DNA of 64,000 nt, taken from assembly GCF_052113705.1 (NCBI RefSeq), contig NZ_JBGQOG010000004.1, positions 1 through 64,000 of the forward strand, written 5' to 3'. Shown in pieces: positions 1 to 6,516 of this stretch; within the stretch, counting starts at the first letter, position 1; the number at the start of each line of letters is the position of its first letter. Source of the stretch: JBGQOG01 sp052113705 (GTDB lineage: Bacteria > Pseudomonadota > Alphaproteobacteria > Rhodobacterales > Rhodobacteraceae). The notes beneath the pieces were generated by a model. It was not told the DNA's origin. It searched no databases and was given only the letters and a program-made list of their open reading frames with translations. A program made the translations under genes and the position numbers.

Positions 1-47
1 GCTACCTCAGCCCGATGGAGTTCGAGGCCCGCGATATGCTAGCTTAA
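1..47 (+). CDS. IS3-family transposase OrfB, C-terminal end only
   Basis: The frame that starts at base 3 reads YLSPMEFEARDMLA and stops at 45-47. This is the characteristic tail of IS3-family DDE transposases (usual form 'GYLSP-EFE'). Only about 14 residues are inside the window, so nothing can be said about whether the enzyme is intact. In the family OrfB supplies the DDE catalytic domain, made as OrfAB by frameshifting. Confidence 0.7.
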   Translation, partial: YLSPMEFEARDMLA

Positions 48-77
48 CCTGCTGTCCACGAAACCGGCAGCAGCTCA
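1..77 (+). mobile_element. Right end of an IS3-family insertion sequence (partial)
   Basis: The first 47 bases finish a transposase frame and the next 30 look like the element's terminal inverted repeat. Read inward from 77 the tip is TGAGCTGCTGCCGGTTTCGT, which has the 5'-TG end typical of IS3-family repeats. Immediately right of base 77 the sequence becomes a tyrosine integrase on the opposite strand that stops matching its family exactly here, so the element appears inserted in, or recombined at, that gene. The left end and the target duplication are outside the window, so the exact boundary is inferred. Confidence 0.7.
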
Positions 78-428
78 CGGTGGCATAACGTCCCGGCAGC
101 TTGCCTTCGATCACATAGGGATTGTCCGCGCTGCGTGGCAGGGCATCCAGCACTGCCCGTGCCGCATGGGGCAGGGGGATGCGCCGCGCGCCTGTCTTGG
201 TGTCGGGCAGTTCCATTCCGGCCTCGGTGAGGAAAGCCCATTGCAGGGTTTGGATCTCGCCCAAGCGACAGCCGGTCAAAATCAGCAATCGGAAGGCCGC
301 GACGATGAACGGGGTTTCTGAGCCGTCGCGTTCAACCTCGGCCAAGGTTGTGCCAAGCTGGTGCAATTCATGCTGGCTCAGGAAGCGCTCGCGCTTTTGT
401 TCGCGGTATTTCGGGACATGGCGGCAGG
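78..428 (-). pseudogene. Tyrosine recombinase (phage/island integrase) remnant
   Basis: Reading leftward, the frame opens with CRHVPKYREQKRERFLS and continues through LLILTGCRLGEIQTLQW, which carries the first catalytic arginine of the tyrosine-recombinase box, then LPDTKTGARRIPLP and NPYVIEGKLPGRY. These are typical of integrases of alphaproteobacterial islands. The N-terminal core-binding domain is missing beyond about base 428, and the H-x-x-R and tyrosine part is cut off at the insertion-sequence tip at base 77. The frame then reads into the element and stops at 7-9. It is therefore a dead fragment, about a third of a normal integrase. A TTG at 364-366 could start a short product, but it would lack catalytic residues. 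Confidence 0.85.
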
Positions 429-448
429 CCGCCCTCGGGGCGGCTTTT
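428..448 (+). terminator. Terminator-like hairpin at the edge of the integrase remnant
   Basis: A 7-bp GC stem (GCCGCCC, loop TCG, GGGCGGC) is followed by TTTT on the plus strand. There is no plus-strand gene directly upstream apart from the insertion-sequence transposase, so it may be a relic of the locus where the island integrated. Bases 449-579 downstream contain no recognised gene. Confidence 0.35.
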
Positions 449-579
449 GCGTGTCTGGTCGTGTTGCAAGCTCGTCCCGAACACTCCCCAAAGATTCCAA
501 AGGCTTACGTCCAGCCCCGATTCCTCCGTGCAACACGGATGCGACACGGGATGCGCAAAGTGTTCACGGCACGTTCCGT

Positions 580-954
580 CTAACGAAGGAACGCCTCGCC
601 CTTCTTGGCCCGCGCTACGGAGTAATCGACGATCCGGTCGATGACTCGGTCCGGAGTTTTCCACTTCATGACGAGTTTGCCCGGATCCATGCCGTACTCG
701 GCCACAATGTCCCGTAGCTGGTCGAGTGTCAGCGGCTCAAGCTTAGTCCGGAGCGCGTCCTCCCCCTCTCGGGCGAGCGAAATCGGGTCGAGGATGGCAG
801 CCGCGCGCCGGTGAGCGGATCGGCCCTTTTCCTCCTTCTCCGGCTTCGGTTCTAGGCCAAGGGCAGTTTCAAGCTCCTTAGCGAATTCCGGGTTCCGGTT
901 GGCCTCCTCGATGACCACCTTCATCAAGTCTTGGAGTGTCTTCTTGAGCTTCAT
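580..954 (-). CDS. Small partner protein encoded after ParA (unknown function)
   Basis: This protein has 124 residues if it starts at the ATG at 952-954, 2 nt after the parA stop. A GTG at 958-960 that overlaps that stop (GTGA) would add two residues. No family was assigned with certainty. The N-terminus (MKLKKTLQDLMKVV) is a charged amphipathic helix. The middle, with KPEKEEKGRSAHRR, is a basic/acidic linker. The C-terminal part, LTLDQLRDIVAEYGMDPGKL then KTPDRVIDRIVDY, resembles a SAP/Rho-N-like helix-extended-loop-helix nucleic-acid-binding fold. Its tight coupling to the ATPase suggests it works with ParA, possibly as the DNA-binding or ATPase-stimulating partner. That role is inferred from position only. 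Base composition is visibly less GC-rich than the core genes, as for parA. Confidence 0.75.
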   Translation of the reverse strand: MKLKKTLQDLMKVVIEEANRNPEFAKELETALGLEPKPEKEEKGRSAHRRAAAILDPISLAREGEDALRTKLEPLTLDQLRDIVAEYGMDPGKLVMKWKTPDRVIDRIVDYSVARAKKGEAFLR

Positions 955-956
955 CT

Positions 957-2009
957 TCACGCACCCAACTTGGCCATTATCTCTTTGGTCAGATTCGAGA
1001 AGCTCTCGTGTAGCCCCTGATATCCCCACTTCTGCTTGAGTGTGGCGTAGTTCGCATGTTCCCCAGCGGCTGCGATCTGGTTCGCTTGTGGGATCCGCGT
1101 AGCGAATACGGGCGGCCAGTTCCTCGGCTCGGCATCGTGGTTCTGCTTGAGCTGCTTGATCATGTTGCCATGCACGTTCGAATTGGCTTGGTACTTCTGG
1201 ATAACGATGCCGAGGGGCTCGATTGGCTCGGCGATCTCCTCGGCAAATTCACGCACGCGTTTGACGATCTGAGGGATGCCGTACGTAGATAGGATGTCCG
1301 GGATCGTCGGGATGATGAAACCCTGTGACATCCGCAGGCCGTTCTGCGTGATCTTGCCGAGGTTCGGTGGGCAATCGACAATGACGACGTCATACTGCTC
1401 CACGATGTCCTTCACGGCACGCCACAGGATATCGAAGGGCCTGATCGCCCCGTACTTGCCGACCGGCGTGTTCACCAACTCATCTTGCACGTCGATCAGG
1501 TCCAGGCTCGAGGGAAGCAGGTCGATAGATCGCGCAGCAGAAACATCCGAGACGCGCTTCTGCAGCGTCTTCTCGAGGTCGAACTTCTTGCTCGAGGGGT
1601 CCAGCGCATCCTTAAATAGCTGAGCGAGCGTGTGACCTGCGTCGTTCAGTTCTCGCCAGCGCTCCTCACCAATCAGCATGGTGGTCGCGTTAGTCTGAGG
1701 GTCCAGGTCGATGACGAGAACCTTCTTGCCGAGCTCGCCAGAAAGCGTTTCGGCAAGCGCTACCGTCGTCGTGGTCTTTCCGACGCCGCCTTTCAAATTG
1801 ATGGTCGAAAACACGTGGGCCATCGGTATCCTCCTTCTCCTGAGCCAAGCACTAACGTGCGAGCGCTTGAACACAGGACCAGAAGCGAGTTCGACGACTG
1901 GCTTTGGAAAGTCGGACATGCGGGTTCGCCAATTGGCTACCGCTTGCCGCGTTACCTTGGCCATGTCGGCAATCTCGTTGATGCCGACGAAATCCTCATC
2001 CTCAGACAC
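957..2009 (-). CDS. HTH-ParA fusion ATPase
   Basis: GTG start (2007-2009), 350 residues; AGGA lies 8 nt upstream. A TTG at 2037-2039 is a longer alternative. Residues about 9-60 form a MerR/Xre-like helix-turn-helix (INEIADMAKVTRQAVANWR, then FKRSHVSAWLRRRR). From residue about 63 a ParA/MinD-type P-loop ATPase follows, with deviant Walker A KGGVGKTT, 'LVIDLDPQTN' (Walker A' region) and Walker B VVIVDCPP. ParA ATPases of this kind partition plasmids or position cargo. The HTH would let this one bind DNA directly, probably the inverted repeat just upstream. An in-frame ATG at 1821-1823 with an excellent ribosome site could also produce the ATPase domain alone. It lies in a mobile region next to an integrase remnant and phage genes, so transfer is likely. 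Confidence 0.88.
   Translation of the reverse strand: MSEDEDFVGINEIADMAKVTRQAVANWRTRMSDFPKPVVELASGPVFKRSHVSAWLRRRRIPMAHVFSTINLKGGVGKTTTTVALAETLSGELGKKVLVIDLDPQTNATTMLIGEERWRELNDAGHTLAQLFKDALDPSSKKFDLEKTLQKRVSDVSAARSIDLLPSSLDLIDVQDELVNTPVGKYGAIRPFDILWRAVKDIVEQYDVVIVDCPPNLGKITQNGLRMSQGFIIPTIPDILSTYGIPQIVKRVREFAEEIAEPIEPLGIVIQKYQANSNVHGNMIKQLKQNHDAEPRNWPPVFATRIPQANQIAAAGEHANYATLKQKWGYQGLHESFSNLTKEIMAKLGA
1829..1834 (-). promoter_or_regulatory. Internal ribosome binding site for a short ParA form
   Basis: GGAGGA stands 5 nt before an in-frame ATG (1821-1823) that begins MAHVFSTINLKGGVGKTT. That is exactly how stand-alone ParA proteins usually start. The reading frame is open through this point, so full-length HTH-ParA and a 288-residue ParA could both be made. 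Confidence 0.6.
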
Positions 2010-2022
2010 TTTGGGTGATCCT

Positions 2023-2059
2023 GTGAACAACGTAAACAAGAAGTGTGTACGTTGCTCAC
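2023..2059. promoter_or_regulatory. Inverted repeat upstream of HTH-ParA (candidate operator or centromere)
   Basis: GTGAACAACGTAAACA (2023-2038) and TGTGTACGTTGCTCAC (2044-2059) are inverted copies matching at 14 of 16 positions, separated by AGAAG. It lies between the DUF2190 stop and the parA start, covering the upstream leader. A site like this is expected for autoregulation by the N-terminal HTH or as the DNA element bound by the partition module. Function is inferred. Confidence 0.6.
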
Positions 2060-2081
2060 GGAGCGCTTGTCAATCCTTCCG

Positions 2082-2426
2082 TCAAGCCGCCGCCGTCGCT
2101 ACCCCATCCAGCCGCACCGCGACGCTGGTGATGCCGTCCCCGGCGGCCTCCACCGCCACCCCTATGGGGAACCGCCCGGCGGCCGGGGTGGAGACTTCCT
2201 TCGCGGTGTTGTCCCATGCCACGCGCGCGCCGACCGTCAGCACGGCGGCGCTGGCCTTAGGCAGCTGGAACACGCCCGTCGTGGAGAGCTCGACCGGGTC
2301 GCCCTCGGCCGAGGAATAGGCGGCGATGCCGAAGATGCTGCCGACGATCAGCGCGTCGCCAGAGGCGATGCCGCCCGCGGGCGTCGTGACCCGGACGATG
2401 TGGCCGTTCTGGAGGTAGTTCTTCAT
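2082..2426 (-). CDS. DUF2190 family phage head protein
   Basis: 114 residues from the ATG at 2424-2426. The sequence begins MKNYLQNGHIVRVTTPAGG and contains GDALIVGSIFGIAA, then VELSTTGVFQLPK and a C-terminal GITSVAVRLDGV. This is the complete small beta-rich DUF2190 domain, found in phage capsid-associated (head decoration/fibre-like) proteins. It follows the gpW-like gene by one base. Its length is normal, so the gene itself looks intact although the surrounding prophage is not. It ends 22 bp before the inverted repeat of the parA module, so two different mobile elements seem joined here. Confidence 0.8.
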   Translation of the reverse strand: MKNYLQNGHIVRVTTPAGGIASGDALIVGSIFGIAAYSSAEGDPVELSTTGVFQLPKASAAVLTVGARVAWDNTAKEVSTPAAGRFPIGVAVEAAGDGITSVAVRLDGVATAAA

Positions 2427-2427
2427 C

Positions 2428-2637
2428 TCAGAGCCCTTTCGAGGATTGGATGCGGACGACCGAGATGCGCTCGCTCGCCCCCGCGATCTGCCGGTTGAGG
2501 TCCGCGAGCGCGGAGGCCATCTCACCGTCGCTCGCGTAGGTGACGCGCTTGCCGTCGTATTCGACGGTGCGGACGCCCCGGTAGCGCGCGGCCATCAGGG
2601 CGTCCCGCCAGGCGGTGAGCTGGGCGAGGTCGGCCAT
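2428..2637 (-). CDS. gpW-like phage head-tail joining protein
   Basis: 69 residues from ATG at 2635-2637. The pattern LAQLTAWRDALMAARYRGVR then VEYDGKRVTYASDGEM then ALADLNRQIAGA matches the short helix-beta-hairpin-helix gpW fold, which plugs the portal and joins head to tail. In tailed phages gpW normally follows the terminase large subunit. No terminase is present here, so upstream DNA has been lost or replaced. Confidence 0.75.
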   Translation of the reverse strand: MADLAQLTAWRDALMAARYRGVRTVEYDGKRVTYASDGEMASALADLNRQIAGASERISVVRIQSSKGL

Positions 2638-2653
2638 GCTCACGCGCCCGAAT

Positions 2654-2896
2654 TCATGAACCACTTGCCGGTCGCGATGCGATCAAGCGCCGTGCTTCTG
2701 CGCGAACGTCCAGTATTTCTGGCCGAGGCACCAATAGTTCTGAAATGTCTGGCGCCTGGAAGCCTTCCTCGGCAAGAGCTACTACTCGAGCATCCACAAA
2801 CTGAGGATGCCCTCGTGTTCCCGCCGGAATGATCTTGGACCAGGAATCGGCCGTCTCGTTCGGGCATCCGTTAGCTAGAAGGTAGGTCGCCCACAC
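2654..2896 (-). CDS. Orphan reading frame between phage fragments
   Basis: 80 residues from a GTG at 2894-2896. The frame contains ANGCPNETADSWSKIIPAG then FVDARVVALAEEGFQAPD and ISELLVPRPEILDVRAEARRLIA. It has a plausible amino-acid composition but was not recognised. Its start overlaps the last codons of the tape-measure fragment in another frame, so it probably begins across a recombination joint and may be the tail of some lost gene rather than a complete one. Confidence 0.3.
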   Translation of the reverse strand: MWATYLLANGCPNETADSWSKIIPAGTRGHPQFVDARVVALAEEGFQAPDISELLVPRPEILDVRAEARRLIASRPASGS

Positions 2897-3338
2897 CGCC
2901 GACCCTGGCGACGAATTGCGAGAATTGATAGACCAGCTCGCCCGCGCCGACGATCATCGCCCCGATACCGGTGCGGATCTGCGCGCCACGCAGGAACACG
3001 AGCGCCGTCGCGAGGCCGCGCACGGACAAGGCAACAGCGGCAAGGCCCGCGATCCTGCGCCCCGCCATCACGGCGGCGTCGGTGGCGGCGTAGGACGCCA
3101 TACGCCCGAGGTTGACGACAAGCGTGTCGATGACCGACCGCAGGATGCCACCGTCTGACGTGAGCGCCAAGAAGGCATTGGCCAGCGCCTCGATGGTCGG
3201 GGCCACGGCGACGGCGATGCGGTTCCGAAGGCCGTCGAAGACCAGCGAGACTTTGCCCAGCGCCAGCTGGGTGCGGCGCAGGGCTTCCAGCGCATCGCTC
3301 TGCGCCAAGGACCGTGACCACCCCATCAGACAGGGCAT
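2871..3338 (-). pseudogene. Phage tail tape-measure protein fragment
   Basis: The recognisable part starts near 3312 with LAQSDALEALRRTQLALGKV, continues through a helical hydrophobic stretch (VAPTIEALANAFLAL, LAAVALSVRGLATALVFLRG) and ends at GVGDLPSS. This is an internal piece of a tape-measure protein, which sets tail length and in whole phages is many hundreds of residues long. Both ends are abrupt: before about 3312 the frame is unrelated leader, and after about 2885 the sequence changes. It is a deletion remnant, not a functional gene. It sits 15 bp from the nanM stop, so the deletion also removed whatever normally follows nanM. Confidence 0.65.
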
Positions 3339-3353
3339 GTCAACCTGCAGGGA

Positions 3354-4505
3354 TCAAGGGGTCAGCATGACCGGATCCGTGGCCGAGAGCAGGAAGACCT
3401 CACGGCGGGCGGCACCTTGCGCGTCTTCTCCGCCCGCGATCAACAGGCCCTCGGGCAGGCTGAAGGCCGCTCCATAGGCGAGGCCTTCGGGCAGCATCCC
3501 GGCCTGATGCCAGCCGTCTTGCGTCAGCACAAAGATCTCTTGCGCCCAGTGTTTGGTCAGCCCCTCATGCGCATACCAATGGCCCTCTGCGGCGCGGGCC
3601 TGTGCGCCCGGGAAATTCGCCCCGCCTGCGACCACCACTTGTCCGCCGATCAGCCCGGCAAAGGCACCTGCCACGCCTTCTTGCCGGTCGCTGCCCGCGG
3701 CCGCCGGCAGCGGCGGCAAATCCTGCCATTCGGCTTTGGTCCCGTCGAGGCGCACCGCTTGCACGCGTTCCGTGCGCAGGCCCGGTTTCACCTCACCATT
3801 GATCAGCGCCGCCTGCGTCGGTGTCATCGCCACCAAGGCCGCCCCGGTATTGGGCAGATGCGGGTTATGGCCGAGATCGGACCAGGTATTCGCCACCGGA
3901 TCATAAAGCAGGACGAGGTCATTCCACTGATATGCCTCGGGGGGGCGCCCCATGAAATCGCTCACGGTCCGCGTCCAGAGATCGGGCGTGGCGGCCTTGT
4001 CGATGGCTGTAATCCGCGCGAGATAATCATCGAACTGCGCTTTGTTGTAGCCGCCGAAAATCGCAATCGCCCCATCGGCGCGGGTCACCGCACTGGCGCC
4101 GAGGAGACCAACCGGCGTGGTCGTGGCCAGCTGTTCCCAAAGGTCCTGCGCCGGATCGTAGCGGTAGACGGTGTCAAAGACCACGGGTGCAGCGGCCTCC
4201 GGGGTTGCCTTGCCCGAGCCGGAAAACACATAGATCGCTCCGCCGGAAACCGCCACGGCCGGTTGGCTCGGGGCCGGACCGGTGAAGGCCGCCAGCTTTT
4301 TCCACCCCGCCGCGCGATCCGTCAGATCCAGCGCATAAAGATCGGTGCCCGCACTGCCCAGTCCGACATAAAGGTGGTTCTCGGCGCGGGCGGCGATGCC
4401 ATTCTTGATGCCCACCGGCAGGTCGGGCCAGTCCTCGGCACGCGCCGTCCCGATCAGCACCGTCATCCCGACAGCGCTGGCGATCAGTTTGCTCGTCAGT
4501 CCCAT
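3354..4505 (-). CDS. nanM: N-acetylneuraminate epimerase (mutarotase), kelch type
   Basis: 383 residues, close to E. coli NanM. An N-terminal secretion signal (residues 1-23, hydrophobic core then TARAEDW) places it in the periplasm. Several kelch repeats follow (YVFSGSG, AIFGGYN, GQVVVAGGANFPGAQ, LLIAGGED) that build a beta-propeller. NanM converts alpha-sialic acid released by sialidases to the beta anomer before uptake. The start has SD GAGGAA, and the gene follows nanA by 70 bp on the same strand, so the two are probably one transcript. No terminator is visible after the stop, where prophage debris begins. Confidence 0.88.
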   Translation of the reverse strand: MGLTSKLIASAVGMTVLIGTARAEDWPDLPVGIKNGIAARAENHLYVGLGSAGTDLYALDLTDRAAGWKKLAAFTGPAPSQPAVAVSGGAIYVFSGSGKATPEAAAPVVFDTVYRYDPAQDLWEQLATTTPVGLLGASAVTRADGAIAIFGGYNKAQFDDYLARITAIDKAATPDLWTRTVSDFMGRPPEAYQWNDLVLLYDPVANTWSDLGHNPHLPNTGAALVAMTPTQAALINGEVKPGLRTERVQAVRLDGTKAEWQDLPPLPAAAGSDRQEGVAGAFAGLIGGQVVVAGGANFPGAQARAAEGHWYAHEGLTKHWAQEIFVLTQDGWHQAGMLPEGLAYGAAFSLPEGLLIAGGEDAQGAARREVFLLSATDPVMLTP

Positions 4506-4575
4506 GATGTTCCTCTGTTGGTTTGGTGTTGTTGCCGGGGCGCAGCGCGGCGCCCCGGTTCTTGCGGCGCCGATC

Positions 4576-5475
4576 TCAGGCCAGCCAGGCGCTGATGTCG
4601 GGGCGGGCCATCACCTCGGCCATGCGCGCCGCGCCATCGGTGCCGCGCAGCAGCATCGGGGCCCGGGTCGGGCCGACATCAATGCCGATTGCCGCGAATC
4701 CGGCCTTCATCCCGGGCAGGACCCCAATGTCCAGAAGCGCCTCGACAAAGACCTGCGAGATGTCCTGCAACTCTTGTGCCCGCGCTAGATCGCCCGATTT
4801 CAGCGCCGCATCGAGCGCGACATAAAGCTTGCCCAGCAGGTTGTAGGTGGTGCCGATGCCGCCCTCGGCCCCCAGCGCGCCTGCCGCGGCGTAGATTTCG
4901 TCAAAGCCGAAGAAGAAGACCTTCTCGGGGCAGCGCCGCTTCAGCATCGAGAATTTGAAGAGGTCGGTGGAGGTGAATTTGATGCCCGCCACATTGGGCA
5001 GGCCCATGATTTTCACCAGCATGTCGAGCGCGATCGGCCGGCCGGTGCGCACCGGCACCTCATAGACGATCAGCGGCAGATCGGTGGCGGCGGCAAGATC
5101 GCGGTAATAGGCGAAGATCTCTTCGTCGCTGAACGGATAGGCATGCGGCGGCAGTGCCGAGAGTGCCTGATAGCCCAGACGCTGGGCATTGCGCGCCAGG
5201 TGGATCGAATCGCGCAGCGAGGGCATGCCGACATGGGCGATCAGCCGCCCGGCGCGGCCTTTGGCGCTTTCGGCCACCACGGCCTGCTGCGCTTCCAGCT
5301 CGGCGCGGTCCAAAAGCCCCGATTCGCCACTGCTGCCGCCAACGTAAAGTCCCGCAAGCCCTTGCCGCAGAACGTAATCATTCAGCGCCCTTTGCCGAAC
5401 GGGATCGAACTCGCCCGCATCATCGAGGGCGGTCATCAGCGCGGCATACATGCCCGCAAGCTCCTTGGTCATCAT
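4576..5475 (-). CDS. nanA: N-acetylneuraminate lyase
   Basis: 299 residues, a TIM-barrel member of the DapA/NanA family. The carboxylate-binding motif is GGSSGE (residues about 46-51). The tyrosine of IVYEVPVRTGRP and the Schiff-base lysine of GIKFTSTDLFKF are in place. The latter motif favours sialic acid lyase over dihydrodipicolinate synthase. It cleaves Neu5Ac to N-acetylmannosamine and pyruvate. It is divergent from nanR and sits in the complete nan cluster, which strengthens the substrate call. The second DapA-family gene in the window (13073-13945) has the DapA signature instead. Confidence 0.88.
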   Translation of the reverse strand: MMTKELAGMYAALMTALDDAGEFDPVRQRALNDYVLRQGLAGLYVGGSSGESGLLDRAELEAQQAVVAESAKGRAGRLIAHVGMPSLRDSIHLARNAQRLGYQALSALPPHAYPFSDEEIFAYYRDLAAATDLPLIVYEVPVRTGRPIALDMLVKIMGLPNVAGIKFTSTDLFKFSMLKRRCPEKVFFFGFDEIYAAAGALGAEGGIGTTYNLLGKLYVALDAALKSGDLARAQELQDISQVFVEALLDIGVLPGMKAGFAAIGIDVGPTRAPMLLRGTDGAARMAEVMARPDISAWLA

Positions 5476-5577
5476 CTGGTCCTGTCTGTTCTGGTTGCGT
5501 CGCGGTTACCGTCCGGGCGCTGTTGTCAGCAGAGAAAGCGCGGGTGAAGTAACGAGAAATGCTCTTCGGTAACGTTG

Positions 5578-5609
5578 TGAAAGCATATTCTTTCAATTTG
5601 GTTTGACAA
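5578..5609 (-). promoter_or_regulatory. Promoter for nanA-nanM
   Basis: On the minus strand, TTGTCA (5604-5609) and TATGCT (5582-5587) are 16 bp apart, giving a good sigma-70 promoter about 105 bp before nanA. The -10 lies inside an inverted repeat TGAAAG-N6-CTTTCA (5578-5595), a possible extra operator. Confidence 0.5.
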
Positions 5610-5632
5610 TAGGAAAATTTGGTAATACCAAA
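5603..5632 (+). promoter_or_regulatory. nanR promoter and FCD-type operator
   Basis: On the plus strand a TTGACA box (5603-5608) is followed 17 bp later by a weak -10 (TACCAA, 5626-5631). The palindrome TTTGGTAATACCAAA (5618-5632) covers the -10. TTGGT-N3-ACCAA is the usual operator form of GntR regulators with FCD domains, so NanR probably represses its own operon here and releases on binding a sialic acid catabolite. Confidence 0.65.
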
Positions 5633-5714
5633 ACGGCAAGTTGGTGAGGCATGGTTGCCAGCGGAGGCCCGCCCTGCAAGAAAGAACGCAGGTAAGCAGC
5701 CAGGGAGACACCGG

Positions 5715-6470
5715 ATGGAAACAGAGACGCAGATGCTGGACATGGCCGAGACGCGCCGCGCCTCGGAGACGATTGCCGAGGTGCTGGTCGCCGAGATCCG
5801 CGCCGGGGTGATGGCGCAGGAGGCGCCCTTGCCGACGGAGCGCGAGCTCTGCGAACGCTTCAACGCCTCGCGGCCCACGGTGCGCGAAGCGCTCGCGCAG
5901 ATGCAGTTGCGCGGCTATGTCACCGCCGGAGCCGGGCGGCGGCCGCGGGCCAGCAAGCCGTCGTTGCAAACGGTGTTGCAGGCTGCAGGCGGCCATGTCC
6001 GCGAGATCCTCGGCGATGCCGAAAGCGGCGCGCATCTTGAACAGATGCGGCAGTTCATTGAGACGGGTGCGGCCCGCGAAGCCGCGATGCGGGCGGATAA
6101 TGTGCAGCTGAGCAAGCTGCAGGCCGCATTGGAGCGCAACTTTGACGCCATCGGCACCGGCGCCTTTCCCGGCACCGACATCGCCTTTCACCGGGCGCTG
6201 GTGTCGGTCATCGGCAACCCGGTCATCCTTGCGCTGCATGACATGTTCGTCAGTGCCATGCTGGCCGCGCGGCCGCAGACCGAGGACCCCGACCGCTACG
6301 ACCGCAATTCCTATGACGAGCATCGCCAGATCTATCAGGCGATCCTCGATGGCGATGTGATCACGGCCACCGATGTGATGGACCGTCATCTCGCGCGGTC
6401 CTACCGCGCCCGCCTGAAAACCCCGAGATCCGCCAATGAAGGCGGCAAAATGCAGGACGCAAAGACCTGA
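5715..6470 (+). CDS. nanR: GntR-family (FCD) sialic acid regulator
   Basis: 251 residues from the ATG at 5715 (AGGGAGA upstream). The winged helix occupies residues about 10-75 (LPTERELCERFNASRPTVRE, LRGYVTAGAGRRPRAS). An FCD effector domain follows, with the metal/ligand residues in FIETGAAREAAM, DIAFHRALV, YDEHRQIYQAI and DRHL. NanR-type regulators of this family repress sialic acid genes and respond to Neu5Ac or a downstream sugar. It is the first gene of the rightward nan operon and divergent from nanA; the shared region carries the palindrome expected for it. A longer upstream frame exists but has no ribosome site. Confidence 0.85.
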   Translation: METETQMLDMAETRRASETIAEVLVAEIRAGVMAQEAPLPTERELCERFNASRPTVREALAQMQLRGYVTAGAGRRPRASKPSLQTVLQAAGGHVREILGDAESGAHLEQMRQFIETGAAREAAMRADNVQLSKLQAALERNFDAIGTGAFPGTDIAFHRALVSVIGNPVILALHDMFVSAMLAARPQTEDPDRYDRNSYDEHRQIYQAILDGDVITATDVMDRHLARSYRARLKTPRSANEGGKMQDAKT

Positions 6471-6516
6471 CCCAACCGGCGGGCGCGGATGCCCGCCTCA
6501 ACAGCTGGAGACCCCC

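Noticed and set aside
425..580. tRNA 3' end serving as attachment site beside the integrase remnant
   Set aside because: No T-arm (GGTTCGAATCC-like) or CCA-side acceptor pairing found; only a terminator-like hairpin.
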